From the NCBI RefSeq assembly GCF_040256645.1, contig NZ_CP158281.1, positions 2,976,001 through 3,040,000 of the forward strand: a DNA stretch of 64,000 bases, given 5' to 3'. This DNA is from Brevibacterium sp. CBA3109. Its GTDB lineage: Bacteria; Actinomycetota; Actinomycetes; Actinomycetales; Brevibacteriaceae. The number at the start of each line of letters is the position of its first letter. Position 1 is the first letter of the stretch. The notes beneath the pieces were generated by a model. The model worked only from the letters and a program-made list of their open reading frames with translations. It did not search any database and had not been told where the DNA came from. Positions 8,885 to 16,890 of the stretch are shown here, piece after piece. Both the position numbers and the translations under genes were made by a program.

Positions 8885-9949
8885 TCACAGCCCCGGCTCA
8901 GGAACCTCGCCCTCGTGTCGACGTTTGTTGTGGTCGCGGGTGACACGCACAACCATGGTCGGGCACTGCGAGTACGGCAGCACTGACTGCGAGGTCGAAC
9001 CAAGGAGCAACCCGGCAAAGCCTCCACGACCGCGAGAGCCGATGACAAGCACCTCGGCGGTGTCAGAGGCACGAACGAGCACCTCGGCAGGCTGGCCGTC
9101 GAACAGGGTCCAGGTGACATCGAGGTTCGGGTACTCGGCCTGCAGGTGCTGTTTAGCCACGACGAGTTTATCGGCACCCTCATTGACCAGCCGTTCGAGG
9201 TCCGCGGTGCTCGGCAGCCATTCCGGCCCGATGACGGTAGTGGTGATGACGGCGACGATGTGCAGCGGTGATCCCCGGCGCACGGCCAGCCGAGCGGCCT
9301 TCCACAGTGCCGGGGACTCGGCGCCGAGGGAGTCGACGCCGACGACAACTTTGCCGTCGAAGCGCAGTCCCTCGATGGCCTCAACATTCGGATCGGGCTC
9401 GTCGACGACGATGCCGTCCTGGCGAATGGGCCGTGAGGAGGTGGGGTGCGCGGTCTTCTCCACGTCGGACTCCCACGAGGCCGGAACGACGACGGTCGGG
9501 CAGGCGGAGTGGGCTGGCAGGGCGCTGGAAACGGTACCGAGCAGGCGCCCGGCGAATCCGCCTCGACCGCGGGAGCCGACAACGGCCAGGCTTCCCGACT
9601 TCGATTCGTCGATGAGGACACCGGCTGCGTCACCGATTTCAATGACGGCTTCGACTGGCACACCAGCGGCCTTGACCTCGGCCGCGGCTTCCTTGAGTGT
9701 ATTCGTCACTGCCGCACGGATCGACGTGTCATCGATCGGAACGTAGGAGACGTCGATCGCGGCCGCAGCCACGCTGGGGATCGTGTAGGCGCCGACCAGA
9801 CGGATCGACTTGCCCAGAGATCTGGCTTCCTGGACTGCCCACGCCAGTGCATTGCGACTGGGCGGTGAACCGTCGATGCCTACGATAACGGCGTCGGGTT
9901 CCCCTGCGGGTGATGTATCGGCGTTCCGGGTTCGGTCCTGCTCACTCAT
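8885..9949 (-). CDS. universal stress protein, two tandem UspA domains
   Basis: 354 aa cytoplasmic ATP-binding stress protein. Domain 1 is about residues 20-165 (AVIVGIDGSPPSRNALAWAV) and domain 2 about 195-345 (VVVGVDSLGAES). Each carries the G-2x-G-9x-G-S/T nucleotide-binding pattern (VVGSRGRGGFAGRLLG and VIGSRGRGGFAGLLLG). The ATG at 9949 gives MSEQDRTRN. Tandem-domain Usp proteins of this length are typical of actinobacteria, where several are linked to dormancy and hypoxia; nothing nearby shows which signal applies here. Monocistronic and convergent with tRNA-Arg. Confidence 0.94.
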   Translation of the reverse strand: MSEQDRTRNADTSPAGEPDAVIVGIDGSPPSRNALAWAVQEARSLGKSIRLVGAYTIPSVAAAAIDVSYVPIDDTSIRAAVTNTLKEAAAEVKAAGVPVEAVIEIGDAAGVLIDESKSGSLAVVGSRGRGGFAGRLLGTVSSALPAHSACPTVVVPASWESDVEKTAHPTSSRPIRQDGIVVDEPDPNVEAIEGLRFDGKVVVGVDSLGAESPALWKAARLAVRRGSPLHIVAVITTTVIGPEWLPSTADLERLVNEGADKLVVAKQHLQAEYPNLDVTWTLFDGQPAEVLVRASDTAEVLVIGSRGRGGFAGLLLGSTSQSVLPYSQCPTMVVRVTRDHNKRRHEGEVPEPGL

Positions 9950-10091
9950 CGCAAGCTCCTCATCTTGAAGCGAACTTCTCTCGTGTCCACCCTAAGTCAG
10001 AATCGATCGGCGGCCTGAGCCTATGTCACATCGTTATCCGAAGTGGGCCACAGTATGGACATCACGACAGGGAGTAAGAGCGGTGTCCGTT

Positions 10092-10592
10092 TCAGGCTGC
10101 TCTGGACAGCTCCAGAAACGGACGCCACTGCTCGACCGGTTTGTCGATCCCGCGCATCCAAAATTGACCGGGACGCGGCTCCTGAGGTTGAACACTGAGC
10201 GTCCACCCGATCTCGGCCAGCGACCTGTTGCCCTTGCGGTTGTTGCACTCACGGCAGCAGGCGACGAGGTTCTCCCAACTGTTGAGTCCCCCACGCGAGC
10301 GCGGAACGACATGATCGACCGTCGTCGCAGGTTTCGCACAATAGGCACACCGATGGTTGTCCCGGCGCAGCACGCCGCGCCGGGAGAGGGAGACCCTGCG
10401 GTCATGTGGCGGCCGCACATAGCGTGTGAGCAGAATGACCGAAGGTTGGTCGAGGTTCAGGTGTTCGGATCTCACCGGAATATCCTCGGCGGCCAGGACT
10501 GTCGCCTTTCCCGTGAGCACCAGGACCACGGCCCTGGTGAACGGAACGATCGACAGTGGTTCATACCCGGCATTCAGCACGAGAGTCTTCAT
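10092..10592 (-). CDS. HNH endonuclease family protein
   Basis: 166 aa. The N-terminal half matches the conserved actinobacterial form (MKTLVLNAGYEPLSIVPFTR). The HNH core follows, with zinc knuckle CAYC at residues 82-85, DHVVPRSRGG at 93-102 and a second Cys pair in CCREC, ending NNRKGNR. ATG 10592 is chosen because the conserved sequence starts exactly there with a GA-rich ribosome site; the frame is open further upstream. Such stand-alone HNH proteins are common in actinobacteria. DNA substrate and role are unknown. Confidence 0.9.
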   Translation of the reverse strand: MKTLVLNAGYEPLSIVPFTRAVVLVLTGKATVLAAEDIPVRSEHLNLDQPSVILLTRYVRPPHDRRVSLSRRGVLRRDNHRCAYCAKPATTVDHVVPRSRGGLNSWENLVACCRECNNRKGNRSLAEIGWTLSVQPQEPRPGQFWMRGIDKPVEQWRPFLELSRAA

Positions 10593-11007
10593 ATCCCGCC
10601 CCTCATCTTCGTGTGAGTGTGACCCCGTCCGATCGACACGGGCCCAGGAAACGCAAAAGGCGCCGTGCCGCAGCACAACGCCTTGAAAGTAGGGGCAGAC
10701 ACAGATATGTGCTCCGCGCCAGAAGCTGGAGCGGCTATTCGCACTATCCGACTGCGGCCCATCTGATTTCCCATCACTTACGCCAACTCAATCCTAATAA
10801 GAGTAACGCCGACTCTCTCCTGTGACCGAATTCATATCGCTCGCGTCACGGATTCTTTCGTTGCCGTTCACCCTGCGGCGAGGTCCGCATCACTTCCTGC
10901 CCACCCGCAGCGGGATTGCGAGCCAAGCAGTACCGAGTCACCAGCCCGATCTGCTGTGGTGGGCATTTCAAACAGGAGGAGTGCGCCTAAGGCAATCGGA
11001 TACACAA
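10593..11007. other. gene-free stretch between the HNH and NlpC/P60 genes
   Basis: No convincing gene on either strand. It should hold the HNH promoter. A weak hairpin (AAGGCG 10657-10662 with CGCCTT 10679-10684) lies 65 bp upstream of the HNH start. An AT-richer patch around 10770-10820 is the likeliest promoter area, but I cannot point to convincing -35/-10 boxes. Confidence 0.4.
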
Positions 11008-11053
11008 AAACTCCCCGTCTGACTCGAGGACCGTCGAGCCAGGCGGGGAGTTT
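11008..11053 (-). terminator. terminator of the NlpC/P60 gene
   Basis: AAACTCCCCG (11008-11017) pairs with CGGGGAGTTT (11044-11053), with an inner CTCGA/TCGAG stem. Read on the minus strand, the hairpin is followed by TTTTTG. It starts 15 nt after the stop codon of the hydrolase gene. Confidence 0.85.
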
Positions 11054-11067
11054 CCGTGTGAACTGGA

Positions 11068-11943
11068 TCAGAGAACGCGGATGAAGGTGACGTTGCCCAT
11101 CCAGCTGTAGCTGCGCTTCGAGGTGCCTGAACCTGGGGAGCCGGCATCGTACATCTGTCCGCCACCGGCGTAGATGCCGACGTGGCCTGGGTGCCAGATG
11201 AGGTCACCGGGCTTGGCTTCCGACTGGGAGACGACCGTGCCGGAGGCCTTCTGTGCACCCGAGCTGCGAGGCAGGTTGACGCCGACCTTGCTGTAGACCC
11301 AGGAGGTGTAACCGGAGCAGTCCCAGCCGCCCTGCGAGGTTCCACCGTAGACGTACGGGGTGCCGACGCCCTTGGCAGCCCAGCCGATGACCTGCTGAGC
11401 CTTGGAGCCGTCGATCGAACCGGCATTGTCAGACCCGGAGTCTTTGCTCTCGCTCTTGTCTGACTTGCCCTTGTCGCCGGAATCCGAGGAACCGGCGGTT
11501 GCGGAATCGGAGGAACCGGCGGTTGCGGAATCGGAGGAACCGGCGGAGTCGCCTGAAGTGTCTTCGGCGGTCTCGACGGGTTCCGGCTTGGGTGCAGGCT
11601 TCGGAGCAGCTTTGGCGGTGACGGTCTGAACGTCGGCGTTGAAGGAGGAGTCCTGCTTCTTGTCCTTGTCCTTGGATTCGTCGCCAGCAGTGACGGTCGC
11701 CGTCTGGTTCTCGAACTCAACCTGTGTCTGAGCCTCTGACTCGGCGGAGACTGCGACGTTGTCGTCGGCTCCCTGTCCTGCTGCCGGAAGAACGGCTGCG
11801 GTGAGCAGACCACCGCTGGCAGCAACAACGGCTGCACGGCGTCCGAAGACGGCGGAGTTGGCATTCAGGATTTCGGTCAGTTCGGTCAATGGGGTCTTGA
11901 CCTTGGCTTCAGCGGCGCGGCGGCCATGCTGCTTAATTGCCAC
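11068..11943 (-). CDS. secreted NlpC/P60 peptidoglycan endopeptidase
   Basis: 291 aa. A twin-Arg-like signal (GRRAAVVAASGGLLTAAVLPAAG, about residues 34-56) follows a 33-residue cytoplasmic lead. Residues 57-180 are a disordered Ser/Asp/Lys/Pro-rich wall-spanning linker. The catalytic NlpC/P60 domain follows, with nucleophile Cys209 in WDCSGYT and His254 in HPGHVGIYAG. It probably cleaves stem peptides between D-Glu and DAP during growth or division. ATG 11943. It has its own terminator downstream and a leader of roughly 200-250 nt upstream. An in-frame 24-bp repeat encodes AGSSDSAT units in the linker. Confidence 0.92.
   Translation of the reverse strand: MAIKQHGRRAAEAKVKTPLTELTEILNANSAVFGRRAAVVAASGGLLTAAVLPAAGQGADDNVAVSAESEAQTQVEFENQTATVTAGDESKDKDKKQDSSFNADVQTVTAKAAPKPAPKPEPVETAEDTSGDSAGSSDSATAGSSDSATAGSSDSGDKGKSDKSESKDSGSDNAGSIDGSKAQQVIGWAAKGVGTPYVYGGTSQGGWDCSGYTSWVYSKVGVNLPRSSGAQKASGTVVSQSEAKPGDLIWHPGHVGIYAGGGQMYDAGSPGSGTSKRSYSWMGNVTFIRVL
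11480..11547 (-). repeat. 24-bp in-frame tandem repeat inside the NlpC/P60 linker
   Basis: Three copies (11480-11503, 11504-11527, 11528-11547 partial) that differ at one or two bases and encode repeated Ser-Ser-Asp-Ser-Ala-Thr-Ala-Gly. It lies in the disordered wall linker, so copy-number change would alter linker length without a frameshift. Confidence 0.85.
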
Positions 11944-12197
11944 GTTTTCCTCTCGTCACCTATTGGAAGAATCCCAACCGCCACTTCCGGTCCTCAGAGA
12001 TTTCACATCGAGCGTGGCGTGCGGCTCTCGGTGCAAAGTCGTCACTTTCGTGAACGACCTCCACAACTGTAACCAATCAGTGACCGATTGTCACGTTTCT
12101 GTCACGAACGGCGGGGGCCACCCCGGAGGTTTCCCATAAACATGCAGGTCAGGGCCCCTATATTTATCGAAATGTTCGTAACATTTGCTCGTTATAC

Positions 12198-12239
12198 AAC
12201 ACGGTCCAGGGGGTGATCTACCACTCCCTGGACCGTGTT
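12198..12239. terminator. 14-bp perfect stem hairpin, likely original end of the dtxR transcript
   Basis: AACACGGTCCAGGG (12198-12211) and CCCTGGACCGTGTT (12226-12239) are exact complements with a 14-nt loop. The nearest gene reading toward it is the DtxR-type regulator, now separated from it by the IS30 insertion. Confidence 0.7.
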
Positions 12240-12318
12240 CAATACCAATTTGTAACAAATCGATGCTGGTCGAGACCATCGGTCGTGACCGAACTGTCTT
12301 GCCAGCGATTCTGCCGAC

Positions 12319-12352
12319 GAGGCGTACTTTTGACGAGGCTTACTTTTGACGA
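12319..12352. repeat. two tandem 16-bp units flanking the left end of the IS30 element
   Basis: Units GAGGCGTACTTTTGACGA and GAGGCTTACTTTTGACGA overlap end to end (period 16). Near-identical units lie on the right side of the element (13598-13616 and 13632-13650), so the IS is inserted within or has duplicated this array. Confidence 0.8.
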
Positions 12353-13597
12353 CTTAGATTCAAATCGTCAAGGCAACACCTCTGGTTTTCGGGTGGTGAG
12401 GTCGTGCTGGGCCTCGAGCGGTGTTCGGAAGCTCAAACACTTTCGGGGTCGGGTGTTGAGCTCATGAGCAATGACGTCGAGAGCTGATTGGTCGTAGGCC
12501 CCGAGGTCGGTCTTCTTCGGCAGGAATTGTCGCGTCAGCCCGTTGGTGTTTTCGTTCGTTCCTCGTTGCCAGGGGCTGCGCGGGTCGGCGAAGAACACCT
12601 CGACACCCGTGCTTTGGCTGATGGCCTCGTGCTCGGCCAGCTCCATCCCTCGATCCCACGTCAGTGTCCTGACTCGTCTTCGGACCTGATTGTGATGGTT
12701 GAGGCGGTTGATGAGCTGGTCTTTGACGCAGGCAGCGTCGCGACCGGGCGTGGCGACGAGATCGAGAACGCGGGTGGCTCGGTCGACAAGGGTCGCCACC
12801 TGGGTGGTGTTCGGCCCCAGGATGAGATCGCCTTCCCAGTGGCCGATTTCGCTGCGGTCTTTCGCTGCCTCGGGGCGGTCGTCGATGGAACGCGCATTCT
12901 TGATCTGAGACCGCCACTGCCCGCGCGTGGTGTAATGCTTGCCGTGGCGTATCGGTCGGTGACGGCGCAGATTGTGGTGGATATTGTGCGGCAGGGCTTT
13001 ACGTCCTGAGTTGAGGTAGACGCCGCGATAGATGGCTTCGGCGCTGATGTGCATTCGCCGATTCTCGGGGTAGTCACGGTCAAGGCGTCCGGCGATTTGT
13101 TCGGGCGACCACCAGTGCTTCAGCCGCTTGGACACGTAGTTACACAGGGCTGGATTCCTCTGTAATTTCAACCGCTGGGGTCGGCCTCTTCGCCGTTGCG
13201 CGCGGTCATTGGCATCAACGGCTCGGTAGGAATTCACCCCCTTGTTGCGGGTGATTTCGCGGCTGATGGTCGATGGAGCCCGGTCCAAAGCCAATGCGAT
13301 CCTCCGAATGGAGGTGCCGGCTGCGATGCCGCGGGAGATTTCCTCGCGTTCGGCCAGCGTCAATGATGCCGTTCCCGGACGAGGGGTGGGGTAGTAGATT
13401 CCGCCGCGGGGTTTCAGGATGGAGAATACTGATCCCGGCGGTACTTTGACGCTGCGTGAAATGTGGCTGAAAGAGTGACCGTCCTTCCACAGCTCCCAGA
13501 CTCTTCGGCGTTCTTCTTCGGGTAGGCCTGGTCGTCCAATCTTGGCCATGTTCGCCTCCTGGCTGACGGGGTGTTGCACTCACGGTTTGAGTCTAAG
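12353..13597 (-). mobile_element. IS30-family insertion sequence, 1245 bp
   Basis: Imperfect terminal inverted repeats of 28 bp (12353-12380 and 13570-13597, 23 of 28 matching, tips CTTAGA-TCAAA and inner ends GCAACACC) enclose one complete transposase gene. The left repeat overlaps the end of the transposase gene. Immediately outside the tips are 18-19 bp near-identical direct repeats (GAGGCTTACTTTTGACGA left, GAGGCTTACTTCTTGACGG right), much longer than the 2-3 bp duplications usual for IS30. Confidence 0.85.
12368..13549 (-). CDS. IS30 family transposase
   Basis: 393 aa, complete. N-terminal helix-turn-helix domains (GRPGLPEEERRRVWELWKDG; IALALDRAPSTISREI) are followed by the IS30 DDE domain: Asp241 in HWEGDLI, Asp299 in TWDRG and Glu333 in NENTNGL, then the family tail LNTRPRKCLSFRTPLEA. 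ATG 13549 is preferred over the open upstream GTG 13579 because GGAGG lies 6 nt before it. It looks intact and potentially active. Confidence 0.95.
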   Translation of the reverse strand: MAKIGRPGLPEEERRRVWELWKDGHSFSHISRSVKVPPGSVFSILKPRGGIYYPTPRPGTASLTLAEREEISRGIAAGTSIRRIALALDRAPSTISREITRNKGVNSYRAVDANDRAQRRRGRPQRLKLQRNPALCNYVSKRLKHWWSPEQIAGRLDRDYPENRRMHISAEAIYRGVYLNSGRKALPHNIHHNLRRHRPIRHGKHYTTRGQWRSQIKNARSIDDRPEAAKDRSEIGHWEGDLILGPNTTQVATLVDRATRVLDLVATPGRDAACVKDQLINRLNHHNQVRRRVRTLTWDRGMELAEHEAISQSTGVEVFFADPRSPWQRGTNENTNGLTRQFLPKKTDLGAYDQSALDVIAHELNTRPRKCLSFRTPLEAQHDLTTRKPEVLP

Positions 13598-13650
13598 GAG
13601 GCTTACTTCTTGACGGGGCGCACCTCTCGACGAGGCTTACTTCTTGTAGG
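13598..13650. repeat. two further units of the GAGGCTTACTT array, overlapping the dtxR stop codon
   Basis: Units at 13598-13616 (GAGGCTTACTTCTTGACGG) and 13632-13650 (GAGGCTTACTTCTTGTAGG). The second covers the last two Lys codons and the TAA of the regulator gene, so the array seems to have grown outward from the 3' end of that coding sequence. Confidence 0.75.
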
Positions 13651-14323
13651 CGAATACGTGCGAGGCTGTGTCCAGCGGCAGATCGAGCACGTCCTGCGCA
13701 CCGGGGACCTGGACCGTGATGTACTCACCGTTGCGGGAGATCTCGACATCACTCTCGGGTAGGACACCGGCGACCTGGAACTGCTGCAGCAGATGGATGT
13801 CGACCTGCAGAGGTTCTGCCAACCACGCGATCCGCAGCTCCTTCGCCCCGTCGCGAGCCACAGCGGTCGCCAGATCGACGACTTCGGTGCCTGCCGCCAG
13901 TTTTCCACCGATCACGTCAAGGCCGGGGATCGGGTTACCGTACGGGCCCGAAGCGGTCTCGGGCAGCAGCGTGACGAGTTTGCGTTCGACCTGCTCGCTC
14001 ATCACGTGTTCCCACCGGCAGGCTTCGTCGTGGACGAGTTCCCACTCGAGTCCGACGACATCGGCGAGGAGCCGTTCGGCCAGCCGGTGCTTGCGCATCA
14101 CTTCGGTGGCGATCCGACGCCCCTCGGCTGTCAGCTCCAGATGACGGTCGTTGCTCACGTGCAGCAGTCCGTCACGCTCCATCCGCGCCACGGTCTGTGA
14201 AACGGTGGGACCGGAGTGATCCAAACGTTCAGCGATCCGAGCGCGCAACGGCACGATCGACTGCTCCTCAAGCTCGATGATCGACTTGAGGTACATCTCA
14301 GTTGTATCAATGAGGTCGTTCAC
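13637..14323 (-). CDS. DtxR/IdeR-type metal-dependent transcriptional regulator
   Basis: 228 aa, full length for the DtxR class with a C-terminal SH3-like domain. It has the winged helix (PLRARIAERLDHSGPTVSQT, residues 24-43), recognition helix SGPTVSQTVARMERDGLL, the dimer and metal-binding domain (RKHRLAERLL; HDEACRWEHVMSE) with the Cys/His/Glu ligands expected for Fe2+ or Mn2+, GNPIPG, and an FeoA-like tail ending FAYKK. Probably the iron-responsive repressor, although Mn2+ sensing cannot be excluded. GTG start at 14323. The IS30 insertion lies 40 bp past its stop, between the gene and its probable terminator. Confidence 0.93.
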   Translation of the reverse strand: MNDLIDTTEMYLKSIIELEEQSIVPLRARIAERLDHSGPTVSQTVARMERDGLLHVSNDRHLELTAEGRRIATEVMRKHRLAERLLADVVGLEWELVHDEACRWEHVMSEQVERKLVTLLPETASGPYGNPIPGLDVIGGKLAAGTEVVDLATAVARDGAKELRIAWLAEPLQVDIHLLQQFQVAGVLPESDVEISRNGEYITVQVPGAQDVLDLPLDTASHVFAYKK

Positions 14324-14641
14324 TTCAGACCAGCCACTCCACTCTTCGTCTTCAGGCCCATTCGACCGTTTCAGGCGTTCTCAGCATCAATCCTATCCCG
14401 CGTACAGCCAATCACGTGCGTTCAACCAGCGCTGACGTCTACCGCCCTGGGCGCAGTGAAGAGTTCCCACGCGCCACATCCGGGTTCGTGGGCGCCACAG
14501 ATCAACCCATTTCGCCCTGAACATCGGCTCATGTTCCCCGACTCCCGCAGTCGGTGCATTGACCATGCCACTGCCTGCCCCGCGTAACGCTTGAAGTGAG
14601 ACGAATATTTCGCCGCGTCCTGAACTCGGACGAGCCCGCAT
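14324..14641. other. gene-free stretch between dtxR-type gene and pdxH
   Basis: 318 bp with no convincing gene on either strand. It must contain the regulator's promoter (AT-richer around 14340-14400) and the 3' end of the pdxH transcript. I see no strong terminator or repeat. Confidence 0.4.
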
Positions 14642-15313
14642 TCAGGGGTAGAGACGAACCGGATTCCACGCGGCTGCCTGCGACAGATCCGCGGGCTCGT
14701 GACTGCCATCGGCACGACGGAACTCCCATCGGTCATGGAATCGGTTCTTCTGTCCCTGCCAGAACTCGATCTCGAAGACGCGGACCCGGAATCCGCCCCA
14801 ATGTTCGGGGCGGGGCACATCCTTGTCCACGTACTGTGCCCGGGCGGCGTCGTATTCTGTCTGCATCTGCTCCCGCCCACTGACGGGCTGGGACTGCTTC
14901 GACACGCTGGCCGCGATCTGGGATCCATGGGGGCGGACGGCGAAATACGCGTCCGAGTCCTCGGGGGCAACCACCTCGGCGAGGCCCCTGATCCGGACCT
15001 GACGTTCCATGTCCTGCCAGGGAAAGTTCACGGCCACCCGAGGGTCGGCACGCAGCTGACGGCCCTTGGCGGAGTCGTAGTCGGTGAAGAACATGAACCC
15101 GGTTTCGTCGATGCCCTTGAGCAGGACGATCCGCGAGGACGGACCCCATTCGTCGAGGGTCGAGACCGTCATCGCGTTCGGCTCGCGGACGTGGGCCGCG
15201 GCTTCGTCGTACCACTGTCGAAACAGCGCGAGCGGCGAGACCTCGGGACGGTCGAAGGTCGGGGATTCGTAGGACTTCCGTGTCTGCGGCAATCGGTCGA
15301 CTGGCTCACTCAT
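14642..15313 (-). CDS. pdxH: pyridoxamine 5'-phosphate oxidase
   Basis: FMN enzyme that oxidises PNP or PMP to pyridoxal phosphate. 223 aa, normal length. Conserved blocks: PLALFRQWYDEAAAH (substrate side), AMTVSTLDEWGPSSRIVLLKGIDE, FFTDYDSAKGRQL (FMN phosphate), NFPWQDMERQVRIRG, and the C-terminal signature WGGFRVRVFEIEFWQG with the final R-L-x-P (RLYP). ATG 15313. It lies head to head with serC, whose product is itself PLP-dependent. Confidence 0.96.
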   Translation of the reverse strand: MSEPVDRLPQTRKSYESPTFDRPEVSPLALFRQWYDEAAAHVREPNAMTVSTLDEWGPSSRIVLLKGIDETGFMFFTDYDSAKGRQLRADPRVAVNFPWQDMERQVRIRGLAEVVAPEDSDAYFAVRPHGSQIAASVSKQSQPVSGREQMQTEYDAARAQYVDKDVPRPEHWGGFRVRVFEIEFWQGQKNRFHDRWEFRRADGSHEPADLSQAAAWNPVRLYP

Positions 15314-15479
15314 ACCCTCACTCTACGGTGAGCCGGTGGCACGCGTCACCGCATCGCTGATGCGAGGAATCACTGGTGCGAGGAATCATCCGCGTGACTG
15401 CCAGACACGACTCGATCCGACCCTGACATGTCTCTACATGACGATGCCGGTCATCGGGTACAGGCGGGTGCGTCGTAGA

Positions 15480-16646
15480 ATGTCGAGCGTGACTGCCACG
15501 AAGATAACGATCCCAGACGAACTCCTACCCGCCGACGGACGATTCGGAGCCGGTCCGGCCCGCATCCGCAGAGCCCAGATCGAGGCGCTGAACTCCGCCG
15601 CCTCCGATGTGCTGGGCACCAGCCACCGCCAAGCGCCTGTGAAGAAGCTGGTCGCTCGCATCCGCACCAGCCTGGCTGAACTCTTCGACCTGCCCTCCGG
15701 CTACGAGGTGGTCCTGGGCAACGGCGGATCCACCGCCTTCTGGGACGTCGCCGCCTTCGGGCTCGTGCGTGAACGGGCCGCACACGCAACCTTCGGTGAA
15801 TTCGGTCAGAAGTTCGCGAAGGCCACCGATGAGGCCCCACACCTGCAGGATTCCCTGATCCTCACAGCCGAACCCGGCACCTCTGCCATCCCCTCCCCCG
15901 CATCCTTCGCCGAGGCGACCGGAAACTCTGATGGCGCACCCGATGTCTATGCCTGGCCGCACAACGAAACCTCAACCGGCGTCGCAACCACGATCACCCG
16001 TCCCGAAGGCATCGACGATGACGCGCTCGTCGTCATCGACGCCACATCCGGTGCCGGTGGTCTGCCTGTCGACATCACCGCGACCGACGTCTACTACTTC
16101 GCACCGCAGAAGAACATGGGTTCCGACGGCGGCCTGTGGGTGGCGATCATGTCTCCGAAGGCCATTGCTCGCGCCCAGGAGATCAAGGATTCCGGACGCT
16201 GGATCCCCGCGTCCTTGGATCTTGTGACCGCGATCGAGAACTCCCGCAAGGACCAGACCTACAACACTCCTGCCGTGACGACCTTGGTCCTCCTGGCCGA
16301 GCAGATCGAATGGATCAACGGCAACGGCGGCCTCGAGTGGGCCACCGCCCGCACTCGTGAGACCTCCGGTTTCGTCTACGACTGGGCCGATGCCACCGAG
16401 GTGGCTCATCCCTTCGTCGAGAACCCTGATGATCGCTCGTCAGTCGTGACCACCATCGACTTCGACGATTCGGTCGATGCGGCCCTCGTCGCGTCTGTGC
16501 TGCGCAACAACGGCATCGTCGACGTTGAGCCCTACCGCAAGCTGGGCCGCAACCAACTGCGCATCGCAACGTTCGTCTCCGTCGATCCCGACGACGTCAA
16601 AGCGCTGCTGGCGAGCATCGACTTCGTCATCGACGCCCTGGCCTGA
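15480..16646 (+). CDS. serC: phosphoserine aminotransferase
   Basis: PLP enzyme of serine biosynthesis (3-phosphohydroxypyruvate to phosphoserine). 388 aa, of the actinobacterial SerC type. Starts MSSVTATKITIPDELLPADG and contains RFGAGPARIR, the GNGGSTAFWDVAAFGL cofactor loop and the PLP lysine in YYFAPQKNMGSDGG (about residue 210). ATG 15480 matches the start of the conserved sequence; a GTG at 15489 is an alternative, and the frame is open upstream without homology. A very long hairpin follows at 16666. Confidence 0.95.
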   Translation: MSSVTATKITIPDELLPADGRFGAGPARIRRAQIEALNSAASDVLGTSHRQAPVKKLVARIRTSLAELFDLPSGYEVVLGNGGSTAFWDVAAFGLVRERAAHATFGEFGQKFAKATDEAPHLQDSLILTAEPGTSAIPSPASFAEATGNSDGAPDVYAWPHNETSTGVATTITRPEGIDDDALVVIDATSGAGGLPVDITATDVYYFAPQKNMGSDGGLWVAIMSPKAIARAQEIKDSGRWIPASLDLVTAIENSRKDQTYNTPAVTTLVLLAEQIEWINGNGGLEWATARTRETSGFVYDWADATEVAHPFVENPDDRSSVVTTIDFDDSVDAALVASVLRNNGIVDVEPYRKLGRNQLRIATFVSVDPDDVKALLASIDFVIDALA

Positions 16647-16665
16647 AGCCTCCTCAGCAATTCGA

Positions 16666-16735
16666 GCACCCCGCACCGTCAGTGCCGAAACCACCCTTTG
16701 CAGGGGTTGTTTTCGGAACGGACGGCGCGGGGTGC
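16666..16735 (+). terminator. long inverted repeat after serC
   Basis: GCACCCCGCACCGTC (16666-16680) pairs with GACGGCGCGGGGTGC (16721-16735) with one unpaired base, and the interior contains a second stem (CCGAAACCACCC with GGGTTGTTTTCGG). It begins 20 nt after the serC stop; probable terminator, unusually long. Confidence 0.65.
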
Positions 16736-16808
16736 ACTACTGTCTGTAGGCGAAGCGGCCGACAGGAGGACGTGCGAGTACCGGTGCGTGTGCTGCGCGC
16801 GTGATGCG

Positions 16809-16890
16809 GCCCTCAGCACTCGCGTGCCCTCAGCACTCGCCTGTCCTCAGCCTCGGTGCACCCTCAGTGCTCGCTTGCCCTCAGCCGAGG
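16809..16890. repeat. five degenerate 16-18 bp tandem units (GCCCTCAGCACTCGCGT type)
   Basis: Units at 16809-16825, 16826-16842, 16843-16860, 16861-16876 and 16877-16890. The first two differ at one base; later units diverge. The last unit includes the stop codon of the DUF456 gene (16881-16883), so the array abuts and enters the 3' end of that gene. Confidence 0.8.

Larger units (their letters stand above)
11944..12352. other. long leader and promoter region of the NlpC/P60 gene, up to the IS30 end
   Basis: No gene seen. On the minus strand it holds an AT-rich patch (12155-12200), then GTGACA-type half sites (GTGACAGAAACGTGACA, about 12088-12104) and TTGGTTACAGTTGTGG, then about 120 nt of leader before the ATG. 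Actinobacterial NlpC/P60 genes are often controlled by a c-di-AMP riboswitch. I looked for that core and did not find a convincing match. Confidence 0.4.

Noticed and set aside
11944..12180. c-di-AMP riboswitch upstream of the NlpC/P60 gene
   Set aside because: I could not find the conserved core of the ydaO class in the leader, so I do not list it as a riboswitch.
12319..13650. Repeats considered as a CRISPR array
   Set aside because: Units are near-identical, adjacent or IS-separated, without unique 30-40 bp spacers, and no cas genes are present.
14422..14970. Minus-strand open frame of 182 codons overlapping pdxH
   Set aside because: It is a frame-shifted reading of pdxH rich in Arg/Pro/Ser and does not match any family.
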